A DNA stretch of 64,000 nucleotides from Desulfobacula sp. (GTDB lineage Bacteria; Desulfobacterota; Desulfobacteria; Desulfobacterales; Desulfobacteraceae), in assembly GCA_023701135.1 (NCBI GenBank), contig JAMPXP010000013.1, forward strand, positions 62,001 through 126,000, written 5' to 3'. Numbering within the stretch: the stretch's first letter is position 1; each line of letters begins with the position of its first letter. A program made the position numbers and the translations under genes. Of the stretch, positions 42,510-51,906 are shown piece after piece. The notes beneath the pieces are model-generated. The model saw nothing but the letters and a program-made list of their open reading frames with translations. It made no database searches and was not told where the DNA came from.

Positions 42510-44576
42510 ATGGAAAGCGTGGAAACGGATCTCCGGCAGACCGGGCCCAGTGAAAAATTAGCCGGTTTGGCACATATTTTTCATCTTTTGGGCACCGATT
42601 GCCGCAGGAATATAGATATCATTCTGAAGCAGACATGGCAGATTCTGGACGGCGTTTGCTCTTTATACAACCGAGTTGATGAAAAAGAAAAATCCCTTGT
42701 CGTATGGGCCGGCCACAACAGGCCCGAGGACCTTGAAACAGAATCCGATGCCGTGGGCCATATCTGCTGGGAAGCCACCATTCAGGAAGAAAACAGGGCC
42801 GTTGCCATTCCGGATATTGAAAAAACCCCTTTTTTCCATACCGATCCCCATGTAAAGCAATACGGGTTAAAAGCCTATCTCGGGTTCCCGGTCAAACTCA
42901 GAAACCGGATCATCGGGTCCCTTTGTATCGTGGATACAAAAATACGGGAGTTTACGGACGATGACCTCCATTGCATCAGGACCCTTGCCGCCGCCCTTTC
43001 CCTGGAAGAGGAGCGCCTGGCCCTGGAAACCGAACTCATGGAGGAAAAAGAGAAATACCAAACCCTTGTGGAAAATGCCAATGATGCCACCTTCATTGTC
43101 CAGGACGGGTTGCTCAAATTTGTCAACTCCAGGACCGTTGCCCTGTCCGGCTATTCATGGGACGCTTTGCAAGGCATTCCTTTTATAGACCTCATTCACC
43201 CCGATGACAGGGAATTGGTTCTCCGGAATCACATCCAACGGCTGAGAGGAGAAAAGCTGGCCCTGCCCTATGCATTCAGAATTTTTAATAAAAAAAAGGA
43301 TATTGTCTGGCTTCAGATCAATGGGGCCCGGATTGTCTGGGAGGGGAGACCGGCCGTACTCGGATGTGCGAGGGACATCTCCAGAATGAAAGAGCTGGAG
43401 GAAAAACTGGACCGGGCCAAAAAAATGGAGTTGATCGGAACCATGGCCGGGGGCGTGGCCCATGATTTAAACAATATCCTTTCCGGACTGGTCAGCTATC
43501 CTGAACTTTTGTTGATGCAGATATCCCCGGACAGCCCTCTAAAGGAGCCCATCTCCTTCATGCATGATGCCGGACTAAAGGCAGCGGAAATTGTTCAGGA
43601 CCTTCTGACCCTCACCAGAAGGGGGATCAGCGTTAAAAACAGTATCAACCTCAACCATGTGATCCATGACTATTTTACCAGCCCTGCGCACCAGCGGCTG
43701 GTAAAAACCTATCCCCATATCCGGTTCAAGGTATATCCCGAAAACGACCTTCTGAACATCATCGGATCTGCCTCCCATCTCTCCAAAATTATTATGAACC
43801 TGGTCATGAATGCGGCTGAAGCCATAAAGGGGAGCGGTACGGTCACGGTTGAATCCTTTAACCGGTATCTGGATATGCCCCTGAAAAGCTGTGATCATAT
43901 CCTTGAAGGAGAATATGCAGTTTTAAGGGTGACGGACAACGGTGCCGGTATCCCTAAAAAAGATCTGAACAAGATATTTGAACCCTTTTACACCAAAAAG
44001 CAAATGGGAAGAAGCGGGTCAGGGCTGGGCCTCTGTGTGGTTTGGAACTGTGTAAAAGACCATAACGGTTATATTGAAGTAACCAGCAAAATCAATAAGG
44101 GCACTACCTTTGAACTTTATTTTCCCGCGACCCGTAAAGAGACGGACCCGGAACCTGAGGGACTCCGGATTGACGATTATAAAGGCAACAAAGAAACCAT
44201 CCTCGTGATTGATGATGTCCACGAACAAAGGCGGATTGCCCGGGAATCCCTGAAGATGCTGGGGTACAAGTCCTTTACCGTCCCGAGCGGCGAAAGAGCC
44301 CTGCTTTTTCTAAAAAAGCGCGCTGTCGACCTGATCATCCTTGATATGAAAATGGAGCCGGGCATGGATGGGCTGGATACCTACAGACGGATACTGAAAC
44401 TTCATCCCAATCAGAAAGCCGTCATCGCCAGCGGATTTTCGGAAAATGACCGGGTCAGGGAAGCCTTGAAGATCGGAGCAGGGCAATATATCAAAAAACC
44501 CTATACCATCAAAAAACTGGCCCATGCCATTAAAGAAGAACTTGCCGACCCTAAAAAATATAAAGAGAATCATTGA
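42510..44576 (+). CDS. Hybrid sensor histidine kinase, GAF-PAS-HisKA-HATPase-REC
   Basis: A soluble kinase of 688 residues. It has a GAF domain (about 25-170), a PAS domain with PAC extension (about 185-300), HisKA with H318 in GGVAHDLNNILSG, an HATPase (N box NLVMNAAEAI, G1 DNGAGIPKKDL, G2 GSGLGLCVVWN), and a C-terminal receiver with D612 in ILDMKMEPGMDG. There is no transmembrane segment, so it senses a cytoplasmic signal. No response regulator is encoded next to it; the receiver may pass phosphate to a distant partner or serve as a sink. The 154-bp gap to the divergent uppP holds its promoter. Confidence 0.92.
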   Translation: MESVETDLRQTGPSEKLAGLAHIFHLLGTDCRRNIDIILKQTWQILDGVCSLYNRVDEKEKSLVVWAGHNRPEDLETESDAVGHICWEATIQEENRAVAIPDIEKTPFFHTDPHVKQYGLKAYLGFPVKLRNRIIGSLCIVDTKIREFTDDDLHCIRTLAAALSLEEERLALETELMEEKEKYQTLVENANDATFIVQDGLLKFVNSRTVALSGYSWDALQGIPFIDLIHPDDRELVLRNHIQRLRGEKLALPYAFRIFNKKKDIVWLQINGARIVWEGRPAVLGCARDISRMKELEEKLDRAKKMELIGTMAGGVAHDLNNILSGLVSYPELLLMQISPDSPLKEPISFMHDAGLKAAEIVQDLLTLTRRGISVKNSINLNHVIHDYFTSPAHQRLVKTYPHIRFKVYPENDLLNIIGSASHLSKIIMNLVMNAAEAIKGSGTVTVESFNRYLDMPLKSCDHILEGEYAVLRVTDNGAGIPKKDLNKIFEPFYTKKQMGRSGSGLGLCVVWNCVKDHNGYIEVTSKINKGTTFELYFPATRKETDPEPEGLRIDDYKGNKETILVIDDVHEQRRIARESLKMLGYKSFTVPSGERALLFLKKRAVDLIILDMKMEPGMDGLDTYRRILKLHPNQKAVIASGFSENDRVREALKIGAGQYIKKPYTIKKLAHAIKEELADPKKYKENH

Positions 44577-44689
44577 TTTTCAAGGCGTTTTTATATATAA
44601 GAAAAAACAATATCCATATCATCAAGCGATATTTGTATAGAAATAACCCATGGAAACCATAATGGACAACCCTTTAAAAGGAGAAAAAA

Positions 44690-45853
44690 ATGAAATTTTT
44701 CAGCAAAAGTGTATTCCTGTTAATCGCCTTCCTTTTTTTGTTCGGATGCGCAGTCCCGCAGATGAACCTACCCCCATTTGAAGCCGTAAAATTCGACAAA
44801 AACCTTTACACCTCCAAGGTTGACAATTTCCTCATCGTTTTTGATGCATCAAGCTCCATGTATGAAAATTATGGCGGCACCAAAAAATTCAATATTGCCC
44901 AGGCCCTTGTTGAAAGAATGAATCAGACCATTCCCGAACTGGGACAGACCGCCGGCTTAAGATCCTTTGGCCATTCTCCTGCGGTTTCAAGCAAACAGAC
45001 CGAACTGTTTTATGGAATGGAAAAATTCTCATCCAAAAACCTGGCTGACAAATTCAAAAAAATTACCGAACCGGGTGGAACAACCCCTCTCTATAGTGCC
45101 CTGGACACTGCAAGAGCAGACCTGAAGGGTCTTTCAGGAAAAACGAATGCCGTTATCATCATCAGTGACGGCCTTGAAACCGACGGGAATGCGGCTGCTG
45201 CGGCAAAAGCATTGAATGCAGCTTACGGAGACGCCATCTGCTTTTACACCATCCTTGTGGGGAATTCCGCCCCAGGGGAAGCCCTTTTAAAAGAAATTGC
45301 AAAAATAGGCGGATGCGGATTTGCTTCAAAAGCCGATGAACTCATGACCAGCGCCGGGATGGCCGCCTTTGTGGAAAAAGTCTTCCTGACCAAGAAACCC
45401 GCGCCTGCACCGGCACCGGCTGTAAAACAGAGAGTCGACAGTGATGGCGACGGTGTGTATGATGAAGACGACAAATGCCCCGGAACCCCCAAGGGCGCCA
45501 GGGTCAATGCCCAGGGATGCTGGGTCCTGAGCCATGTTCTCTTTGACTTTGACAAGGCTGAAATCAAACCCATGGCCTATCCCCTCCTGGACGAAGTGGT
45601 TGCGATTTTTGGAAAGAACCCCGGCATGAAAGTTGATCTCCAGGGACATTGCGACAATATCGGAACCCCGGAATACAATCTGGGTCTTTCTCTGAAGCGC
45701 GCCAATGCCGTTAAAAAATACCTGGTATCAAAAGGCGTTGCCGAAAACCGGCTGACCACCCAGGGCTTTGGATTCAGCAAACCGGTGGGCCCCAATACAA
45801 CACCGGAAGAACGGTCATTGAACAGAAGGGTTGAACTCCAACCCATGAACTAA
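44690..45853 (+). CDS. VWA-OmpA lipoprotein
   Basis: A 387-residue envelope protein. The signal peptide ends in a lipobox FLFGC, so the mature protein is probably lipid-anchored. A von Willebrand A domain (about 45-240) carries the metal site D52-A-S-S-S. A calcium-type acidic linker follows (DSDGDGVYDEDDKCPGTP, thrombospondin-3-like). The C-terminal OmpA domain (about 285-385) binds peptidoglycan, with VDLQGHCDNIGTPEYNLGLS and NRRVEL. It is probably tethered between outer membrane and cell wall with the VWA domain engaging a protein partner. AAAAGGAG precedes the ATG. A strong hairpin pair follows the gene. Confidence 0.88.
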   Translation: MKFFSKSVFLLIAFLFLFGCAVPQMNLPPFEAVKFDKNLYTSKVDNFLIVFDASSSMYENYGGTKKFNIAQALVERMNQTIPELGQTAGLRSFGHSPAVSSKQTELFYGMEKFSSKNLADKFKKITEPGGTTPLYSALDTARADLKGLSGKTNAVIIISDGLETDGNAAAAAKALNAAYGDAICFYTILVGNSAPGEALLKEIAKIGGCGFASKADELMTSAGMAAFVEKVFLTKKPAPAPAPAVKQRVDSDGDGVYDEDDKCPGTPKGARVNAQGCWVLSHVLFDFDKAEIKPMAYPLLDEVVAIFGKNPGMKVDLQGHCDNIGTPEYNLGLSLKRANAVKKYLVSKGVAENRLTTQGFGFSKPVGPNTTPEERSLNRRVELQPMN

Positions 45854-45874
45854 GATTTAACATTCATACCAGAT

Positions 45875-45905
45875 AAACCGGGGAAGGATACCCATTCCCC
45901 GGTTT
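45875..45905. terminator. Terminator hairpin after the VWA-OmpA gene
   Basis: AAACCGGGGAA (45875-45885) pairs perfectly with TTCCCCGGTTT (45895-45905) around a 9-base loop. The A and T ends allow function in both directions between converging genes. Confidence 0.7.
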
Positions 45906-45913
45906 CATTACCA

Positions 45914-45949
45914 AAGGCCGCAAGAAAAATTCATTTTCCTTGCGGCCTT
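45914..45949. terminator. Second convergent terminator hairpin
   Basis: AAGGCCGCAAG (45914-45924) pairs with CTTGCGGCCTT (45939-45949), and the A/T-rich interior extends the stem with one bulge. It probably terminates the moeA-PBP transcript coming from the right as well. Confidence 0.65.
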
Positions 45950-45975
45950 ATCTTTGAAACTCCGTCGTAAATCCG

Positions 45976-47907
45976 TCAGGACTGATAGATAACCCGTCCT
46001 GTAATGCTTGTATCATATCCACCAAGGGCCGTGACCTTGTCCTTGAAATCCCGGGATTGGATAGTGTCTAGCAGGACCTGGATTTTCCCGGTTGAATAGA
46101 ACCGGTCCGGGATAACGAGGTCATATTCTTCGGTCACCACCGGGATAAAATCAAGATCCAGGGCCCGGGCTGCCGCCATGATGCCGAGACCTGCATCGGC
46201 CCTTCCCGAAAGGACGGCAACGGCGACGGACATATGGGTGTATTCGTCATTTTCATAGCCTCTGATCTCTGAGGAAGATATCTGAAGGGCCTTGAGCTTG
46301 TAATCCAGCAGGATCCGCGTACCTGATCCGGGCTGTCGGTTGATGAAGGCGAGATCCTTGGTTTTCAAATCCTCAATGCCCGTGATCCGCTTCGGGTTTC
46401 CCTTGGGAACAATGAGCCCCTGATCCCTCATGACCAGATTGATCACCCAAACCTTCTCACCGGGCAGGTATTTTTGAATATAGGAAATATTATAAGTCCC
46501 GTCCTCAATATCCAGAAGATGGACTCCGGCCATATGGCAGGCACCTTTCCGGATGGCCATGAGCCCGCCCATGCTGCCCACATGGCTGGAAGAGATGCCG
46601 ATATCCCCCTGGGTCATCCGGACCTGGTCCGCCAGAAGGTCCAGGGTATTATCATGGGACCCGATGATCACAATGGTATTTTCAATGGCGGACAGGGGTC
46701 TCAAGAGATGGGCCTGAACCGTCTCGTTTTCCGATATCCCCTCCACATTGGCCGGAATCCTGATAATTCCGTCTGCCTCGGTCAGGGTGGTGATGCTGCC
46801 CGATCCCCTGGGCAACTGGGAAGACATGAGTTTGCCGTCCACGGAACCGATTTTTACCCTTACGAATTCTTCCTGGCCCAGCTTTGACGCCATTTTCCGG
46901 GAAGGTGACACCGGAACCGTGACCGCTTCCTTTTGCGGCAGCTTCTGCATGTTCAACAGCAAAGGCCCGGCAAACTGCTCAAAGGCCACAATGGCCGATA
47001 CCGGATATCCGGGAATCCCAAAAACAGGCTTGCCGGAAACCTTGCCGAACATCACGGGCTTTCCAGGCATCATGGTCACGCCGTGGACAAAGATTTCACC
47101 CAGGGAGGAAATCACGGGCTTTGCATAATCTTCCGACCCGGCCGAAGATCCGCCGATGATGCAGATCATATCGTAGTCCTGTTTTGCCGCCGTTTCAACC
47201 ACCTTTAAAATCGTATCCAGATTGTCCCTGAGCATGGGATGACAGTCAAAACAGGCCCCGTGGTCTTCACACAGACCGCCCAGAACAGACGAATTGGATT
47301 CAATCACATCCCCGGGTTTCATCGCTTCTATGGTTATTTCCCGCCATTGTTTCAGTTCCGACCCGGTGGGGATGATGAGGACCTTCGGCTTTTTATACAC
47401 TTCCACACGGAAAATGCCGCCGGACAGGAGGGCTCCCAGGGAATAGGACGTAATTCTGTGGCTCCGGGGGAATAAAAGCTTGGTCGCAACGATATCTTCT
47501 CCCATTTTCCGAACATGCTGCCAGGGGAAAACAGGGGCCTCAATCTCAACAGTTTTATCATCAATGATGTTCAGGTGCTCGATCATGATCACGCTATTGG
47601 TGCCCTGGGGCAGGGCATGGCCGGTATTGACCCAGTAGGCGGTTTCTCCGGGAACAAGGGTAACGGGCGATTCTTCACCGGCCCCGAAAGTGAGTTTGGC
47701 GTCCACGGCAATACCGTCCATGGCGGCGGCATGAAAATTGGGGGATGAGATAAGGGCCATGGCCGGTTTGGCAAGGACCCTGTCCTTTGAACTCACCACA
47801 TCAAGGGTTTCAACCGGCGTGGCCAAGCCGCCAAACCGGTCAAAAAGGATTTTCCGGGCCTCTTCAATGGTTTTCATATCCAGATAGACATTTCGTTTGG
47901 AATTCAT
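45976..47907 (-). CDS. MoeA fused to a periplasmic-binding-like domain (molybdopterin molybdotransferase-PBP)
   Basis: A 643-residue fusion. The first ~400 residues are a MoeA molybdotransferase, which inserts Mo or W into adenylylated molybdopterin: AAMDGIAVDAK, VMIEHLNIID, GGSSAGSEDYAKPVI, GIPGYPVSAIVAFEQF. The C-terminal ~230 residues are a PBP_like domain (MGGLMAIRKGACHMAGVHLLD, INRQPGSGTRILLDYKL), which lacks a signal peptide and so acts in the cytoplasm, perhaps binding the oxyanion or a regulator ligand. It lies 24 bp after a second MoeA gene. Two different MoeA proteins suggest separate Mo and W insertion; this is inference. Confidence 0.9.
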   Translation of the reverse strand: MNSKRNVYLDMKTIEEARKILFDRFGGLATPVETLDVVSSKDRVLAKPAMALISSPNFHAAAMDGIAVDAKLTFGAGEESPVTLVPGETAYWVNTGHALPQGTNSVIMIEHLNIIDDKTVEIEAPVFPWQHVRKMGEDIVATKLLFPRSHRITSYSLGALLSGGIFRVEVYKKPKVLIIPTGSELKQWREITIEAMKPGDVIESNSSVLGGLCEDHGACFDCHPMLRDNLDTILKVVETAAKQDYDMICIIGGSSAGSEDYAKPVISSLGEIFVHGVTMMPGKPVMFGKVSGKPVFGIPGYPVSAIVAFEQFAGPLLLNMQKLPQKEAVTVPVSPSRKMASKLGQEEFVRVKIGSVDGKLMSSQLPRGSGSITTLTEADGIIRIPANVEGISENETVQAHLLRPLSAIENTIVIIGSHDNTLDLLADQVRMTQGDIGISSSHVGSMGGLMAIRKGACHMAGVHLLDIEDGTYNISYIQKYLPGEKVWVINLVMRDQGLIVPKGNPKRITGIEDLKTKDLAFINRQPGSGTRILLDYKLKALQISSSEIRGYENDEYTHMSVAVAVLSGRADAGLGIMAAARALDLDFIPVVTEEYDLVIPDRFYSTGKIQVLLDTIQSRDFKDKVTALGGYDTSITGRVIYQS

Positions 47908-47931
47908 TTATCCTGTCCTGTTTGTAACTTC

Positions 47932-49158
47932 TTATAAAAGGATGATATCAACAAGGGCACCTTTTTCAAGGCCTTCCACATGCTCACCGATTTCTAGGAG
48001 GCCGTCGGCATGGATCATGGTCCGGATCAGCCCTGATTTGCCCAGAACGGGTCTGGCCGTTATCCGGCCGGCTCCATGTTCCAGGAGAACCCGGATAAAC
48101 TCCCGCCGCCCCTGGGCTGAGGCGACATTGCGGCTCAATATGGCCGGGAGCCGGATGGTTCGATCCCTGTCATCCAGCCCTTTGAGGTGATTTAAAAAGG
48201 GCAGGACAACAATCTTGAAAACCACCATGGCCGACACCACCTGACCGGGTAGCCCCCATACGGGTTTTGCCCCGGCCCTGGCCAGGATGGTGGGTTTGCC
48301 CGGACTGATGGATATGCCGTGGGCCAGAATTTCCGCATCCTTCAGGGAGGAGACGGCTTCCACCGTAAAATCCCGTGTGCCCACGGAGCTTCCGCCGGAG
48401 ATCAGCACCATATCGGTTTCTTCAAGGGCTTTTTCAAGGGCTTTTCTCAAGGCGGCCCGGTCGTCCTTGACAATGCCGTAACAGACCGGTTCGGCATGGG
48501 CTTCCCGGATAAACCCGGACAGGGTATAGGAATTGATATCCCGGATTTTTCCGGGAGAAGGCTCTTCTTCAATGGGAACAATCTCATCCCCGGTTGAAAT
48601 GATGCCCACCCTGGGGCGTTTGTACACCCTGATCTTTGAAACCCCGAGCCCGGCGGCAAGGCCCTGTTCCTGGGGACGGATAAAGGTGCCTTGGGGCAGA
48701 ACGGTTTCATCCTTTGCAACATCTTCCGAAGCATCAATGACATTCTGCAACGGCGCCACGCTTTTATAAATCTCCACCGATGCATCGTCAATGAGTTCAG
48801 CATGCTCCACCATGACCACACTATCTGCACCCAGGGGAAGCATTCCGCCCGTTGATATTTTAGCGGCCTGCCCGGTTTCCAGGGCAAAGCCGGGAATATC
48901 TCCCATGGATATGGTACCGGCAAGGGTCAGCCAGGCCGGGTTGGATTCCGAGGCCCCAAAGGTGGAATTTGCCGCCACGGCATATCCGTCCATGGTGGCC
49001 CGTCTGAAACCGGGAAGGTCGGTTTTCGCAACCAGGTCCCGGGCAAGGACCCTTGAAAAGGCATCCCCTACAGGGATGAGTTCGGAGTCGACCAAAGAAA
49101 AATCCTTTACCCGTTCCATGACCTCTTCAAGGCTTTTCACCTTAAAAAAATGATTCAT
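47932..49158 (-). CDS. moeA: Molybdopterin molybdotransferase MoeA
   Basis: A 408-residue MoeA of normal domain composition. It shows [27 protein letters not shown], the [15 protein letters not shown] block of the MoaB-like domain, [18 protein letters not shown] and a C-terminal beta domain. It performs the last metal-insertion step of molybdenum (or tungsten) cofactor synthesis, needed for formate dehydrogenases and aldehyde oxidoreductases. Its start overlaps the dapL stop by 4 bp, and the MoeA-PBP gene follows. Confidence 0.93.
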   Translation of the reverse strand: MNHFFKVKSLEEVMERVKDFSLVDSELIPVGDAFSRVLARDLVAKTDLPGFRRATMDGYAVAANSTFGASESNPAWLTLAGTISMGDIPGFALETGQAAKISTGGMLPLGADSVVMVEHAELIDDASVEIYKSVAPLQNVIDASEDVAKDETVLPQGTFIRPQEQGLAAGLGVSKIRVYKRPRVGIISTGDEIVPIEEEPSPGKIRDINSYTLSGFIREAHAEPVCYGIVKDDRAALRKALEKALEETDMVLISGGSSVGTRDFTVEAVSSLKDAEILAHGISISPGKPTILARAGAKPVWGLPGQVVSAMVVFKIVVLPFLNHLKGLDDRDRTIRLPAILSRNVASAQGRREFIRVLLEHGAGRITARPVLGKSGLIRTMIHADGLLEIGEHVEGLEKGALVDIILL

Positions 49159-50381
49159 TTCAAGGCCTCTTTTATTCTTTCCATGGCCAGGGTTACATTC
49201 TCAAGGCTGTTAAAGGCGCTGATCCGGATATAATGCCGGCCGCACCGGCCGAAACCGGCCCCCGGAGTACAGACCACCGAGGCTTGGGTCAACAGCAGAT
49301 TAAAAAATTCCCATGAATCCCTTCCCTTTCCGTCCACCCAGATATAAGGCGAATTTTTTCCCCCCACATAATCGAATCCAAGGGATTCTACGGTTTTTCT
49401 GATCACGTCCGCATTGTTCAGATAATAGGCGATCTGCTCTTTGATCTGGCGCTTTCCTTCTTCGGAATAAACCGCTTCCGTGGCTTTCTGGACCGGATAG
49501 GAAACCCCATTGAATTTGGTGGTATGGCGCCGGTTCCACATGGAATGAAGAGATATTTTTTCTCCCTTGGCAGAATAGATCATGCAGTCCTTGGGAACAA
49601 CGGTGAACCCGCAACGAGTGCCGGTAAACCCGGCGGTCTTTGAAAAACTTCTGAATTCGACGGCTACCTCTCTAGCCCCATCAATTTCATAAATGGTCCT
49701 GGGGAGGTCCGGATCACGGATATAGGCTTCATAGGCGGCATCAAACAGGATCAGGGCCTTGTTCTCCCTTGCATAATCCACCCAGACCTTCAGTTCGTCT
49801 TTGGTGGCGGTGGACCCGGTGGGGTTATTGGGAAAACACAGATAAATCAGGTCCACTTTTTCCCGGGGCAGCGCCGGAAGAAAATGATTTTCTTTGAGGC
49901 AGTCCATATAGACGATCCCGCCATAACGGCCATCCTCAAACCCGCCGGTACGGCCGGCCATGACATTAGTATCCAGATACACCGGATACACCGGATCAGG
50001 AATGGCCACCTTAATGTCGGGCGCAAACAATTCCTGGAAATTTCCCGTATCACATTTGGCCCCGTCACTGACAAAAATTTCATCCGGAGAAATATCTGCC
50101 CCCTGGGCATGGTAATCGTTTTCTGCTATTTTTTCCCTTAAAAACAGATATCCCTGCTCCGGGCCATAGCCCCTGAAGGAGGCATCCTTGGCCATCTCGT
50201 CCACACCCCGGTGAAATCCTTCAATGACGGCAGGCACCAGGGCCTTGACCACATCACCGATCCCCAGCCGGATAATATGGGCTTCCGGATTTTTGGCCTG
50301 GTATTCATTCACCCTTTTGGCAATATCTGAAAACAGATAGGATGCCTTGAGTTTACTGTAATTCTCATTTGCTCTGATCAT
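49155..50381 (-). CDS. dapL: LL-diaminopimelate aminotransferase
   Basis: A PLP-dependent fold-type I aminotransferase of 408 residues that converts tetrahydrodipicolinate directly to LL-diaminopimelate for lysine and peptidoglycan. It has the DapL-specific opening [20 protein letters not shown] and RLGIGDVVK. The PLP-binding lysine is in [15 protein letters not shown], and [14 protein letters not shown] and [18 protein letters not shown] are present. AAAGGA precedes the ATG. The DapL route is typical of Desulfobacterota, plants and Chlamydiae. The overlap with moeA is unexpected functionally and may only reflect compact packing. Confidence 0.95.
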   Translation of the reverse strand: MIRANENYSKLKASYLFSDIAKRVNEYQAKNPEAHIIRLGIGDVVKALVPAVIEGFHRGVDEMAKDASFRGYGPEQGYLFLREKIAENDYHAQGADISPDEIFVSDGAKCDTGNFQELFAPDIKVAIPDPVYPVYLDTNVMAGRTGGFEDGRYGGIVYMDCLKENHFLPALPREKVDLIYLCFPNNPTGSTATKDELKVWVDYARENKALILFDAAYEAYIRDPDLPRTIYEIDGAREVAVEFRSFSKTAGFTGTRCGFTVVPKDCMIYSAKGEKISLHSMWNRRHTTKFNGVSYPVQKATEAVYSEEGKRQIKEQIAYYLNNADVIRKTVESLGFDYVGGKNSPYIWVDGKGRDSWEFFNLLLTQASVVCTPGAGFGRCGRHYIRISAFNSLENVTLAMERIKEALK

Positions 50382-50451
50382 AAAACGTCCTTTCTAACCC
50401 TTTATCAATAGTCAATCCCATGTATAAATTATCAAAAATGGTGTGTCGGTT

Positions 50452-51294
50452 TCAGCCGCCTGTTTTTTCCAAGGCCCGGGTAAGGGCCTTAAACTCTTCC
50501 ACGGAAAGGGTTTCCGCCCGTCTTTGGGCGTCTATGCCGGCCGAGGCCAGTGCCTCAAGAACGAACTGCTTTTCATATCCCGGCTCGCCGCCGATCATGG
50601 AATTTTTTAAGGATTTTCTTCTTTTTGAAAATGCAACCTTGATGACATCAAATAATAAGCGTTCCTGATGCGCATCAAACTCCTCCGGCGGAATAAATCT
50701 GAATTGCAGAATGGTTGAATTCACCTCGGGGCTGGGGAAAAAGGAGGAGGGACCGATCTCGGCCACAAAGCTGATCTTTGCTGCATACTGGCTCACGGCA
50801 GACAACCGTGAATAATCCCTCCCCCCGGGAGGGGACAGAATTCTTGTGGCCAATTCCTTTTGAAACATCAAAAATGCCTTTTCGATATACTTTCTTTCTT
50901 CCACCAGTTTAAACAGGATCTGAGACGAAATATTATAGGGAAGATTTCCGATGATCACAAGTTTTTTATCCCGGGCCATCTCTGATAAAGGCACTTTCAA
51001 AATATCCTGATGGATAATATCGATATTGTCTAATCCTTCATCATTGATGATCTGTCTTAAAATCGGAATCAGGCGGCCATCCTTTTCAACGGCGGTGACA
51101 TGACAGGCTTTTTTTGCAAGGGGCAGGGTCAGGGCGCCGAGTCCGGGACCGATTTCCAGGACTCGGGTATCCGCTGATACCCCGGTTTTCTCGACAATCA
51201 TCCGGGCCGTATTCGGATCTGAGAGAAAATTCTGGCCAAGTTCTTTTCCTGCATATAAGCCTGCCTGTTTCAACAACTGCCCGGGATGTGTCAT
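50452..51294 (-). CDS. rsmA: 16S rRNA dimethyladenosine transferase RsmA/KsgA
   Basis: A 280-residue SAM-dependent methyltransferase that dimethylates the two adenosines near the 3' end of 16S rRNA. It has the opening GKELGQNFLSDPNTARMIV, SAM-binding VLEIGPGLGALTLPLA, the catalytic NLPYNIS motif and the C-terminal SKRRKSLKNSM region. The ATG at 51294 preceded by AAGGAAAA fits the family better than the longer frame to 51321. It is transcribed away from the small HTH gene. Confidence 0.95.
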   Translation of the reverse strand: MTHPGQLLKQAGLYAGKELGQNFLSDPNTARMIVEKTGVSADTRVLEIGPGLGALTLPLAKKACHVTAVEKDGRLIPILRQIINDEGLDNIDIIHQDILKVPLSEMARDKKLVIIGNLPYNISSQILFKLVEERKYIEKAFLMFQKELATRILSPPGGRDYSRLSAVSQYAAKISFVAEIGPSSFFPSPEVNSTILQFRFIPPEEFDAHQERLLFDVIKVAFSKRRKSLKNSMIGGEPGYEKQFVLEALASAGIDAQRRAETLSVEEFKALTRALEKTGG

Positions 51295-51324
51295 GAGGTT
51301 TTCCTTAAAAATTACATACAAATT

Positions 51325-51356
51325 ACTACTTGACTTTCTTTGTCTCCCTAAGTAGT
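51325..51356. promoter_or_regulatory. Inverted repeat in the rsmA / wHTH divergent gap
   Basis: ACTACTT (51325-51331) and AAGTAGT (51350-51356) are perfect 7-bp arms 18 bp apart; the left arm merges into a TTGACT -35-like hexamer (51330-51335). The rest of the 237-bp gap shows no gene. Confidence 0.35.
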
Positions 51357-51531
51357 TATTATACTATATACTTCAAGCAATTAACAGGTTCAACCTTCTT
51401 AAAAAAATCTGGGCTGTTTTTAAGTTCTCTAATATCCGGATGAAAACGGATGTCAACCATTGTATGCGGCGTTAAAGGGTTTGACCTGATTCAATATATA
51501 CACATAAACCTTTTCAAAAAGGAGACGGATC

Positions 51532-51891
51532 ATGGTAGAAAAACCGGAACAAGGAACCAATTGGGAAAGCTTTATCAAGATGCTGTTGAGCAGACTGGAT
51601 ATTCCCACCAAGGAAGATATTGCCTTTTTAAATACCAGGCTGGACCGCCTTGAACAGTTGTTTTACGAGAGAAAACCAGAAAAAAGTCCTTCGCCAAAAC
51701 CTGTCCAGGGCCGAAAAAATGCTTCTTCCATTGTTCTTGAAATGATTGACAATCATCCCAAGGGTGCTGATTTTAAAAAAATTCAAGCGGCCACAGGGTT
51801 TAATGAAAAAAAACTCAGAAACATTATTTTCAGGCTGTATAAATTAAAACGGATCAAACGGATCAAACGAGGCAGCTATCAAAAAGCATAA
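51532..51891 (+). CDS. Small coiled-coil/winged-helix protein of unknown function
   Basis: A 119-residue protein. The N-terminal segment (PTKEDIAFLNTRLDRLEQLF) is a short amphipathic coiled coil resembling phasin or poly(hydroxyalkanoate) synthase-subunit tails. A proline/lysine linker follows, then a probable winged helix from about residue 62 (IVLEMIDNHPKGADFKKIQ, NEKKLRNIIFRLYKLKRIKR) with a very basic end. AAGGAGAC precedes the ATG. The protease gene starts 15 bp later. It could be a nucleic-acid-binding regulator; I cannot name the family with certainty. Confidence 0.75.
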   Translation: MVEKPEQGTNWESFIKMLLSRLDIPTKEDIAFLNTRLDRLEQLFYERKPEKSPSPKPVQGRKNASSIVLEMIDNHPKGADFKKIQAATGFNEKKLRNIIFRLYKLKRIKRIKRGSYQKA

Positions 51892-51906
51892 AGGAAAACA
51901 ACATAC

